Part shown: positions 1 through 7,500 of the stretch, in pieces
How the letters are laid out: each line of letters opens with the position of its first letter
Position numbering within the stretch: position 1 is the stretch's first letter
Program-made: the position numbers and the translations under genes
The notes under the pieces: generated by a model
Seen by the model: only the letters and a program-made list of their open reading frames with translations
Databases searched by the model: none
Told to the model about the DNA's origin: nothing
NCBI GenBank assembly: GCA_964460315.1
Contig: CAYWPQ010000027.1
Coordinates: forward strand, 1 to 19,445
Length of the DNA stretch: 19,445 nt
DNA from: Lacustribacter sp964460315
GTDB lineage: Bacteria; Pseudomonadota; Gammaproteobacteria; Burkholderiales; Burkholderiaceae_A
Direction: 5' to 3'

Positions 1-932
1 ATTTCCACGAATGCACCGTAGTCGGTGATGTTGGTGACCTTGCCGAACATGCGGGTGCTCTGGGGATAGCGACGTCCAATGCCATCCCAGGGGTCATCAC
101 CAAGCTGCTTCACGCCAAGTGAGACGCGGTTCTTGTCCACGTCGTAGCGCAAAACACGAGCGGTAACTTCCTGACCCACGGTGAGCACTTCGGAAGGATG
201 ACGAACACGACGCCAGGCCATGTCGGTGATGTGCAAGAGGCCATCGATGCCGCCAAGGTCAACGAATGCGCCGTAGTCAGTGATGTTCTTCACCACGCCG
301 GTGACGGTGGAGCCCTCTTTCAGGTTTTCCATCAGCTTGGCACGGTCTTCGCCCATCGAGGCTTCGACGATGGCACGACGCGACAACACGACGTTGTTGC
401 GCTTGCGATCCAGTTTGATCACTTTGAAGTCAAGCGTCTTGCCTTCAATGTGCGAGGTGTCTTTGATGGGGCGAGTGTCCACCAAGGAGCCCGGCAGAAA
501 CGCGCGGATGCCATTGGTCATCACAGTTAATCCGCCCTTGACCTTGCCAGTGACGGTACCAATGACGATCTCGCCATTTTCCAGAGCCTGCTCAAGGCTG
601 ACCCATGCGGCCAAGCGCTTGGCGCGGTCACGCGAGAGGCGGGTTTCGCCACGGCCATCTTCCAAGGCTTCGATGGCCACGGAGACGAAATCGCCTTCCT
701 TGACATCGACCTGACCTTGGTCGTTAAAGAATTCTTCAAGAGGAATAAAACTTTCGGATTTCAAGCCGGCATTGACCACCACGTGGTTCTGGTCGATGCG
801 CACCACCTCGGCGGTGATGACCTCGCCTGCGCGCATTTCCTGGCGGGCGATGGATTCTGCAAACATGGCAGCAAAGGAATCGGGAGCAGCGTTTTTGGCG
901 ATTTCGCCAAGTTGGTTAAGTTGTTGGGACAT
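1..932 (-). CDS. rpsA: 30S ribosomal protein S1, N-terminal 310 residues (runs off left edge)
   Basis: S1 is the large RNA-binding protein of the small ribosomal subunit that helps it capture mRNA. Reading back from an ATG at 932 gives an open frame of 310 codons with no stop before the window edge, so the C-terminal part (roughly 250 residues in this family) lies outside. Repeated S1 (OB-fold) domains are visible: about residues 36-101, 120-186, 207-276, and the start of a fourth near 295. The hallmark NITDYGAFV occurs twice, near 216 and 301, as expected for consecutive S1 repeats. It is the last gene of the supraoperon, 91 bases after aroA-cmk, which is its usual place behind cmk. The leader has no good Shine-Dalgarno match. 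Product identity is certain; only the end is missing. Confidence 0.97.
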   Translation of the reverse strand, partial: MSQQLNQLGEIAKNAAPDSFAAMFAESIARQEMRAGEVITAEVVRIDQNHVVVNAGLKSESFIPLEEFFNDQGQVDVKEGDFVSVAIEALEDGRGETRLSRDRAKRLAAWVSLEQALENGEIVIGTVTGKVKGGLTVMTNGIRAFLPGSLVDTRPIKDTSHIEGKTLDFKVIKLDRKRNNVVLSRRAIVEASMGEDRAKLMENLKEGSTVTGVVKNITDYGAFVDLGGIDGLLHITDMAWRRVRHPSEVLTVGQEVTARVLRYDVDKNRVSLGVKQLGDDPWDGIGRRYPQSTRMFGKVTNITDYGAFVE

Positions 933-1023
933 TAAGAAAAAGTTTCCGACATGAAGTCATAAAGCACACCATTCGCAGGCCCAGAAAGAGCGCCCGGTCA
1001 CAGCGGAGTTAAATTCAGTGCAG

Positions 1024-3057
1024 CTAGGAGATATTGCCGGTCAGGCGAACGGATTCCGAACGCCAAGCATTAACGACTGCCTGCACCACCTGGTCAATCG
1101 AGAGCGTGGTGGAATCAATCACCATCGCCCCCTGCGCTGGTTTCAAGGGAGCGACCGCGCGGGAGGCATCCCGTGCATCTCGCGCCTCCAAATCGGCGGA
1201 AAGACTGTCGAGGTTACAAGAAAAACCCTTATCAATCAATTGCTTGTAGCGTCTTTCGGCTCTCGCGCGGGCGCTGGCGGTAAGAAAAATCTTCAGTCGG
1301 GCTTTGGGAAAAACCACAGTCCCCATGTCACGTCCATCGGCCACAAGGCCAGGAAGCCTTGCGAAATCCCGCTGGCGAAGCAGCAAAGATCGGCGAACAG
1401 CTGGCAAAACTGCTATTTTTGAGGCTAAAACACCGATATCTTCAGCACGAATGGCTTCCGAGACATTCACGCCATCCAGAAGAATGGTCTGTCCCAGAAA
1501 CTCAAGATCCATCGCGGTAGCCAGTGAGGCCAAGGCCTGCTCGTGATCTTGCGCAACACCCTCCATCTTGGCGGCAAGCGCCGTGATTCGATAAAGGGCG
1601 CCGCTATCCAGATAGCCAAAACCCAAAGCTTCCGCCACCAGGCTGGCAATCGTGCCCTTCCCGGAAGCCGTTGGGCCATCGATGGCCAGCACCGGCACCG
1701 CCTGGGAACAGAGATCCGAGAAAACTTCGAAGTAAGTGGGAAAGGTTTTCGCCACGCAGCCGGGATCAAGAATCTTCACGGTGGCATTGCCAAAACTTGC
1801 CAGGGAAAAACTCATGGCCACACGATGGTCGTCGTAGGTGTCGATGGATGCGGGGGTCAGCGCCTGAGGGGGGTCGATACGAATCCAGTCGTCACCGAAA
1901 TCCACCTTCGCACCAAGCTTTCGGCATTCCGTGGCCATGGCCAGAATTCGGTCGGTCTCTTTCACGCGCCATGAGCCAATGTTTCGAAGTGTGGTGGGAC
2001 CTTCGGCGAAGAGTGCACAGACCACAAGGGTCATGGCGGCGTCGGGAATGGCGTTGCAGTCAAGGTCCACACCCTTGAGTGGCCCCTTGCTTGGATCAAA
2101 CGACGACTCAATCCAGTTGGGCCCCCATGTGATGGTCGCGCCCATTTTGGCCAAAGCATCAGCGAAACGAACGTCACCCTGCACGCTCTCAGAACCGGCA
2201 CCCACCACCCTGACCGGGCCGTGACCCAAAAGACCCGCAGCAAGAAAATAAGAAGCGGATGAGGCGTCGCCCTCCACCTCAAGCATTCCCGGTGATTCAA
2301 GGGTCTGAGGCTGCACCTCGTAACCGATGGATGCACCCGAAAGCTCATTCACCACGACACCAAAATGCTTTAACACCGACCGGGTGATGGCCACATAGGG
2401 CTTGCTGATCAGCTCACCTTCAACCTCAAGCCGAAGCGGCCGCTGCCACTGACTGGCCAGCATGGGCGCTGCCTGCATCAGCCCGGTAAGAAATTGGCTG
2501 GAGGTGCTGCCCTTCACCTTCATGGCGGATTTCACATCAAGCTGAACCCCATGAATGCGCAGGGGCGGGAAACCGTCCTGACCCATGTAGTCAATCTTGG
2601 CGCCAAGCGCGCGAAGCCCGTCCACGAGATCGCCAATGGGCCGCTCATACATGCGCGGCACACCGGAAATTTCGACGCAGCCGCCGGAGACCGACATCGA
2701 GGCCACCAAGGCTGGCACCAGCGTTCGGATAGAAAGCCCTGAATTGCCAATAAAGAGCTTGAGTGGGGCCGATGCAGTTCCTGAATTTGGAAACATGCCC
2801 GCCACACCATGAATGCGGGTGAAGGAACTCACCTCAATCTTCACGCCAAGCTTTTGCAGTGAATCAATCATCACGGCGGTGTCGTCGGAATCCAGAAGGC
2901 CATGAAGATCGGTGGTGCCCCTGGCCAGCGCCGCAAGCAGCAGCATGCGGTTGGAGATGCTCTTGCTGCCCGGAAGAATCATTTCCCCGCAGGCACCCTG
3001 TCGCGGGGTCAAGACCATCGACTCGGGGTAGATCACGTCTGCAGGCCTCGCCGCCAT
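1024..3057 (-). CDS. aroA-cmk: Fused 3-phosphoshikimate 1-carboxyvinyltransferase / cytidylate kinase (AroA-Cmk)
   Basis: One 677-residue chain carries two enzymes. Residues 1-450 are EPSP synthase, which joins PEP to shikimate-3-phosphate in the step before chorismate: PGSKSISNR at 29-37, NAIPDAAMT at 335-343, KETDR at 366-370, DDHR at 409-412, KTFPTYFE at 437-444. Residues 455-677 are CMP/dCMP kinase: P-loop GPTASGKGT at 461-469, LDSGALYR at 483-490, DGRDMGTVVFP at 574-584. The linker is only a few residues, with no stop or frameshift. Such bifunctional proteins are, to my knowledge, annotated in other Burkholderiales. The glyphosate/PEP loop at 104-113 is GNSGLSIRTL and not the usual GNAGTAMRPL. 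The start overlaps tyrA by 25 bases; an alternative ATG at residue 15 (3015) would remove the overlap and place PGSKS at residue 15. Confidence 0.95.
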   Translation of the reverse strand: MAARPADVIYPESMVLTPRQGACGEMILPGSKSISNRMLLLAALARGTTDLHGLLDSDDTAVMIDSLQKLGVKIEVSSFTRIHGVAGMFPNSGTASAPLKLFIGNSGLSIRTLVPALVASMSVSGGCVEISGVPRMYERPIGDLVDGLRALGAKIDYMGQDGFPPLRIHGVQLDVKSAMKVKGSTSSQFLTGLMQAAPMLASQWQRPLRLEVEGELISKPYVAITRSVLKHFGVVVNELSGASIGYEVQPQTLESPGMLEVEGDASSASYFLAAGLLGHGPVRVVGAGSESVQGDVRFADALAKMGATITWGPNWIESSFDPSKGPLKGVDLDCNAIPDAAMTLVVCALFAEGPTTLRNIGSWRVKETDRILAMATECRKLGAKVDFGDDWIRIDPPQALTPASIDTYDDHRVAMSFSLASFGNATVKILDPGCVAKTFPTYFEVFSDLCSQAVPVLAIDGPTASGKGTIASLVAEALGFGYLDSGALYRITALAAKMEGVAQDHEQALASLATAMDLEFLGQTILLDGVNVSEAIRAEDIGVLASKIAVLPAVRRSLLLRQRDFARLPGLVADGRDMGTVVFPKARLKIFLTASARARAERRYKQLIDKGFSCNLDSLSADLEARDARDASRAVAPLKPAQGAMVIDSTTLSIDQVVQAVVNAWRSESVRLTGNIS

Positions 3058-3947
3058 TGGCTGGCTTGATGAAGAAAATCAATCAACAATTCGCGGTCTG
3101 ATGATTCAAGCGCCTGGCGCATCTCTTGCAGCTGCAAAGACCAATCGCCCCAGGCCTGCAGCAACGATTCACGGTTGTCTAAAAAAATATCGGCCCAGAG
3201 TTCAGGTGAAGATGCCGCGATGCGGGTGGTGTCACGAAGCCCGCCACCATGCAAAAGCTGCGCGGCCCCTGCAAGCGGTGACTGAGCAAGACTGGACGCC
3301 AAAGAAAACGCTAAGACATGCGGAAGATGGCTGATCGCCGCCAAAAGAACATCATGGTCTTCAATGGGCAGCGGGGCAGGCCTGCCGCCCAGGGCGATCC
3401 AGAATGCTTCAATCGCGTCCACCGTTTCCTGGCTGCTGGAAGCCAGGCGGCTTACCAACACACGGGCATCATGAATTAAAGCAGGGTTTGCGGCCGCGGC
3501 CCCTTGGTGTTCCGATCCCGCCATGGGATGCGACGACACGAATCGGGGAAGCAGATTCTTTAAGCTTTGATTCGCCGCTGAAATCACCCCATGTTTGGTG
3601 CTGCCAATGTCCGTAAGCCACTGCAACGGGAAGTGCTGATCCAACGCTTCCAGTTCGGCAAAGACCGAGGCATGGCTTGGCACAGGCGAGGCCACCACCA
3701 CAGCCAAACCAGAAACCAAGGACGTCGACGACTTCGCCCATTGGGTGAATTCAGCAATGGATGCAAAAGCCAGATCCACATGACCGCATGACAGCGCAGT
3801 GCTGGCCTGCGCAGCATCCACCCCAATCACACAATTCGCCACACGGGCCGCTTTGGCCCCCGCCGCAATGGACGCACCCATGAACCCTGTGCCCACCACC
3901 ACCAAGGTGTTGACGAAGGCTTCGGGGCGGGCTTCAGTTGGGTTCAT
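3033..3947 (-). CDS. tyrA: Prephenate (or arogenate) dehydrogenase
   Basis: This 304-residue enzyme oxidatively decarboxylates prephenate to 4-hydroxyphenylpyruvate in tyrosine synthesis; some relatives accept arogenate. A Rossmann dinucleotide site GTGFMG is at 19-24. An Asp at 44, at the end of the second strand, suggests NAD rather than NADP (inference). The family motif SHPMAGSE at 139-146 holds the catalytic His140, and SHLPH lies at 206-210. There is no chorismate mutase or ACT domain, so it is the compact TyrA type. It starts at ATG 3947, 10 bases after hisC stops, and overlaps the start of aroA-cmk by 25 bases. In pseudomonads the neighbouring aroA homologue is fused to tyrA; here it is separate. 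Confidence 0.93.
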   Translation of the reverse strand: MNPTEARPEAFVNTLVVVGTGFMGASIAAGAKAARVANCVIGVDAAQASTALSCGHVDLAFASIAEFTQWAKSSTSLVSGLAVVVASPVPSHASVFAELEALDQHFPLQWLTDIGSTKHGVISAANQSLKNLLPRFVSSHPMAGSEHQGAAAANPALIHDARVLVSRLASSSQETVDAIEAFWIALGGRPAPLPIEDHDVLLAAISHLPHVLAFSLASSLAQSPLAGAAQLLHGGGLRDTTRIAASSPELWADIFLDNRESLLQAWGDWSLQLQEMRQALESSDRELLIDFLHQASQWRRGLQT

Positions 3948-3957
3948 CAGGTCGTGG

Positions 3958-5154
3958 TTACCGCAGGGGCTTGTTCAAAGACGACAACCCGGGCAACACC
4001 GCCTGAAGCGCGGCAATGCATTTCGCATTTTCATCGGCCGTGCCAATAGAGATGCGAAGCCACTGGGGCAGTTCATAGTTCGCCACAGGGCGTGTGATCA
4101 CGCCGCGCGCGAGCAGGGCCTTGAACAACTGCATGCCCGCGTCAGGCGCAGAGCCCACCTTCACCAGCACAAAGTTGCCCCAAGAGGGCGCCACATGAAG
4201 GCCAAGCGCCTGCATGGCAGTGGTGAGCTGCATCAAACCTTCACGGTTGACACGACGCGAGCGCTCCAGAAATTCATCATCAAATAAGGCCGCCGAGGCT
4301 GCCGCCTGCGCCAGAGAATTGACATTGAAGGGCTGACGAATACGGTTGAGAAGATCAGTGATGGCCGGCTGGCTAACACCAAAGCCCACACGCAATCCGG
4401 CAAGGCCATAAGCTTTTGAAAATGAACGCGACACCAACAAGTTGGGGAATTCCGCGACCCATTCAAAGGCGTTGTAGCGGTCTTGGTCGTCCAGATATTC
4501 GGTGTAGGCTTCGTCCAAAATGACCAGCGCATGCGAAGGCATGTCCGAAATCAAGGCGCGAATTTCTTGGGCAGGAATGAAGGTGCCCGTGGGGTTGTTC
4601 GGGTTAGCAATCCAGACAATGCCGGTTCGTTCAGTCACGGCACGACGCATGCTGGAAAGGTCATGGCCAAGGTTGGAGAGCGCAGGAACCACCACGGAAT
4701 TCGCACCCGTGGCCTGGGTGGCCAAGGCGTAAACCGCAAACGAATGCTGGCTGTAGATGGAATCGCGACCGGGTTGTAAAAACGCGTGGGCCGCAAGTTC
4801 AAGAATGTCATTGCTGCCATTGCCAAGGGTGACCCATTCAGCAGGCACTGAAAAACGCTTGGCAATCGCGGCCTTCAACTCAAAACCATTGCCGTCCGGG
4901 TAGCGGCCAAGATCGGCTGCAGCCTGCATCATGGCGGCTTGCGCCTTTGGGCTCATGCCCAAAGGGTTCTCATTCGAGGCCAGCTTCACAATCTGTGTCT
5001 CATCAAACCCGAATTCACGCGCAATTTCAGAAATGGGCCGGCCACCTTGGTAAGGCGCAATGCCGCGAATGTATTCCGGAGCACGGGTGCTGGGCGATGG
5101 CGTGTTACCAGCGGCGCTCTTTGCGGCAGCGGTGGAAGTGGCAGAGACGGTCAT
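3958..5154 (-). CDS. hisC: Histidinol-phosphate-type aminotransferase, probably serving phenylalanine/tyrosine synthesis
   Basis: This is a 398-residue PLP-dependent fold-type I aminotransferase of the HisC family. Visible motifs are SNENP at 60-64, GNGSND at 111-116, NPNNPTG at 184-190, DEAY at 214-217, SRSFSKAYGLAGLR at 242-255 with PLP Lys247, and the carboxylate-binding Arg367 in WLRISIGT. By sequence it would convert imidazole-acetol phosphate to histidinol phosphate. Its place between pheA and tyrA, with no other his gene in view, suggests a broad-specificity aminotransferase acting on phenylpyruvate, hydroxyphenylpyruvate or prephenate, as reported for the supraoperon HisC paralogue (hisHb) of pseudomonads. 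The first 25 residues are rich in Ala, Ser and Thr and look like a loose extension. The start ATG overlaps the pheA stop (ATGA). Confidence 0.9.
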   Translation of the reverse strand: MTVSATSTAAAKSAAGNTPSPSTRAPEYIRGIAPYQGGRPISEIAREFGFDETQIVKLASNENPLGMSPKAQAAMMQAAADLGRYPDGNGFELKAAIAKRFSVPAEWVTLGNGSNDILELAAHAFLQPGRDSIYSQHSFAVYALATQATGANSVVVPALSNLGHDLSSMRRAVTERTGIVWIANPNNPTGTFIPAQEIRALISDMPSHALVILDEAYTEYLDDQDRYNAFEWVAEFPNLLVSRSFSKAYGLAGLRVGFGVSQPAITDLLNRIRQPFNVNSLAQAAASAALFDDEFLERSRRVNREGLMQLTTAMQALGLHVAPSWGNFVLVKVGSAPDAGMQLFKALLARGVITRPVANYELPQWLRISIGTADENAKCIAALQAVLPGLSSLNKPLR

Positions 5155-6242
5155 GATCGTTCGGTAAGACGGTCAAACAAGGGATAGGAGCCAAGCTCTT
5201 TGTAAAAGGCGGCACGCTCGCGAATTTCAGCCAAGGCCAGCGCCACATTGCTGTCTTTGCGGTGCCCCACAAGGTCAATGTAGAAATAGTATTCCCAGGC
5301 ACCTTGGCGCGCGGGCCGCGATTCGAATCGCTTCATGGACACACCATGACGTGCCAACGGTTCAATCAGCGACACCACTGCACCCGCTTTGTCCGGCACA
5401 GAGAGAATGAGCGAAGTCTGATCCACGCCACAGGCTTCGGGGTGAAAATCGCCTAAGGCTGCAAAACGTGTTCGATTGTTAGGGTCGTCTTCAATGCGTT
5501 CAGCCACCGACTGAAGGCCGTAATGCTGGGCCGCAAGCTGACTGGCAATCGCGGCCACCGAAACATCTTTCGAAGCAAGTTCGGCCGCGTGACCATTGCT
5601 TGCCACAGGTGTTCGCACAGCTTGCGGAACATTGGCGTCCAGCCAATGCTGACATTGGGCCAGGGCCTGCGGGTGGGCCGCGATGGTTTGAATGGATTCG
5701 CGGCGGCCTTCTTTTTGCAGCAGGCTGTGATGAATGGGCAGGGAAATTTCTGCAGAAATTTTCAAAGGGGTGCGCAGCAAAATGTCGAGCGTGCGCCCCA
5801 CCGTGCCTTCGGTGGAATTCTCAACGGGCAAAAGCGCGCAATCCACACTTCCCGCTTCAGCTTCGCGCACGGCCTCTTCCATAGTGGCGCAGGGCACCAT
5901 GTCGACCTGATGGCCAAAGAGCGTTCGAACCGCCTGTTCGCTGTAGGTGCCTGCCGGGCCAAGATAAGACACCCGCATCACCCGCTCCAAAGCGCGGCAC
6001 CCAGAAATAATTTCAAGCCAGATGGCGGCAATCGATTTCGGGGAAAGCGGCCCCTGGTTGGCCGCGATCATGCGCTCAATGATGGCCACTTCACGTTCCG
6101 GACGAAACACTGGGGCATTCACCAGATGCTTGCGTCGGCCCACCTCTTGAACAAAGCCCGCGCGCTTGGTCAGCAGTTCAATCAGCTGATCATCAATGGC
6201 GTCAATCTGGCTGCGGAAATGCTGGAGCTCTTCGGGGGTCAT
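5151..6242 (-). CDS. pheA: Bifunctional chorismate mutase / prephenate dehydratase
   Basis: This 363-residue protein makes phenylpyruvate from chorismate in two steps. Residues 1-90 are an AroQ-type helical chorismate mutase with the expected Arg/Lys pattern (Arg10, Lys26-Arg27, Arg36-Lys38). Residues about 92-270 are prephenate dehydratase, with GPAGTYSEQA at 95-104, ENSTEGTV at 141-148 and the catalytic TRF at 258-260. A C-terminal ACT domain (about 275-350, with ESRP at 307-310) implies feedback control by phenylalanine, as is known for this family. It is coupled at both ends: the start overlaps the serC stop by 4 bases (ATGA) and the stop overlaps hisC by 4 bases. Length and domain order are normal. 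Confidence 0.96.
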   Translation of the reverse strand: MTPEELQHFRSQIDAIDDQLIELLTKRAGFVQEVGRRKHLVNAPVFRPEREVAIIERMIAANQGPLSPKSIAAIWLEIISGCRALERVMRVSYLGPAGTYSEQAVRTLFGHQVDMVPCATMEEAVREAEAGSVDCALLPVENSTEGTVGRTLDILLRTPLKISAEISLPIHHSLLQKEGRRESIQTIAAHPQALAQCQHWLDANVPQAVRTPVASNGHAAELASKDVSVAAIASQLAAQHYGLQSVAERIEDDPNNRTRFAALGDFHPEACGVDQTSLILSVPDKAGAVVSLIEPLARHGVSMKRFESRPARQGAWEYYFYIDLVGHRKDSNVALALAEIRERAAFYKELGSYPLFDRLTERS

Positions 6243-7500
6243 GCATGCTCCTTTTCGAACTCGGCAAGGTAAGCCACCAAAGCCTGCACACCCTCCATGG
6301 GCATGGCGTTGTAAAGACTTGCGCGAAGGCCGCCCACAGCCTTGTGGCCTTTCAGGTTAAGAAGATCACGCGCCTGCGCACCCTTCAGAAATGGCTCATA
6401 GAGACGATCATCCGGAAGGTAAAACGGAATGTTCATGAACGAGCGACAGCTCTTGGCCACACGCGTCTGATAAAAACCGGAGGCGTCCAGTGTGTTGTAA
6501 AGCAGGTTGGCCTTGGCCAAATTGCGCCGCCCCATTTCCTCGACGCCACCTTGCTGAATGATCCACTCCAACACCAACCCCGTCAGGTAGATGGCGTAGG
6601 TGGGTGGCGTATTGAACATGGAGTCGTTGGCAAGCACCTTGCGGTAATCAAAGACCGTGGGGCATCCCGGCCAAGGTGCCTTCACCCGCTCCTGAATCAG
6701 ATGCTGATCAAGAATAAGAAAGGTCAGGCCACTGATGCCCAGGTTTTTCTGCGCACCGCCATAGGCCATCGCCATCTTGGAAATGTCCATGGGCCGCGAC
6801 AAAACATGCGACGACATGTCCACCACCAGGGGGACATCGGGCGCGCCCAGCGCCTGCATGTCCGGCCACTGCCAGTATTCCACGCCGCCAATGGTCTCGT
6901 TGCCGCAGATGTGCAGGTAAGAACTGTCGGGCCGAACCTTCCACTGCGCAAATTCAGGGATGGTGGTGAACGATGGCTCCGCTGTTGCCGCAACATGGAC
7001 ATCGCCGTATTGCTTCGCTTCATTGATGGACTTGGTCGACCAATGGCCGGTGTTGACGTAGTCGGCCTTGCGGTTTTCGCCCAAGAGGTTCATGGGGATG
7101 ATGGCATTTTGCGCGGTGGCACCACCCTGCATGAAAAGAATTTTGTAATGTTCAGGAAGCTTCAGCAGGCTGCGGAAATCGGCCATCACCTTTTCAAACA
7201 GGCCAAGGTAAACCGTACCGCGATGGGTCATCTCCATCACTGACATGCCCGAGCCCTGCCAGTTCAGCATCTCGTCAGCGGCGCGCTGCAAGACGCTTTC
7301 CGGCAGCGTGGCCGGGCCCGCCGCGAAGTTATACGGGCGNNNNNNNNNNNNNNNNNNNNNNNNNNNNNNNNNNNNNNNNNNNNNNNNNNNNNNNNNNNNN
7401 NNNNNNNNNNNNNNNNNNNNNNNNNNNNNNNNNNNNNNNGCTGCAAGACGCTTTCCGGCAGCGTGGCCGGGCCCGCCGCGAAGTTATACGGGCGATTCAT
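6239..7500 (-). CDS. serC: Phosphoserine aminotransferase, interrupted by an assembly gap near its N-terminus
   Basis: SerC transaminates 3-phosphohydroxypyruvate in serine synthesis and the matching intermediate in pyridoxal phosphate synthesis. The start at ATG 7500 gives MNRPYNFAAGPATLPESVLQ, a textbook SerC N-terminus; the frame then enters 100 N and a repeated 55-base flank. Removing 155 bases (gap plus one copy) joins this directly to RAADEMLNWQGSGMSVME and yields 368 residues, normal for the family. Further motifs in the joined protein are the PLP lysine in GAQKNLG (Lys200), LSRPMD just upstream, and HRG near the N-terminus. As written the reading frame is broken, so automatic annotation would give a truncated gene. 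It overlaps gyrA by 17 bases and pheA by 4. Confidence 0.94.
7285..7339. repeat. First copy of a 55-base duplicated flank (scaffolding artefact)
   Basis: These 55 bases are identical to 7440-7494 and end exactly at the run of N. The sequence is the 5' part of serC plus the last bases of gyrA. Identity ending precisely at the gap on both sides is what unmerged contig ends produce, and 55 is a common assembler k-mer size (inference). Only one copy is expected in the real genome. Confidence 0.9.
7340..7439. other. Assembly gap of exactly 100 N
   Basis: Exactly 100 consecutive N lie within serC. The round number is a typical scaffolder placeholder rather than a measured distance. Because the flanks duplicate each other and serC closes perfectly when one copy is dropped, the real amount of missing sequence is probably zero. 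Confidence 0.98.
7440..7494. repeat. Second copy of the 55-base duplicated flank (scaffolding artefact)
   Basis: Identical to 7285-7339. This copy is the one continuous with the serC start codon (7498-7500) and with the gyrA stop (TAA complement at 7484-7486), so it is the natural one for reading the gyrA end and the serC start. Confidence 0.9.

Noticed and set aside
1511..1530. Sequence resembling an ops element (GCGGTAGCCAGTG) on the plus strand
   Set aside because: It lies inside cmk on the antisense strand, is only an approximate match, and has no downstream plus-strand operon, so chance is the better explanation.
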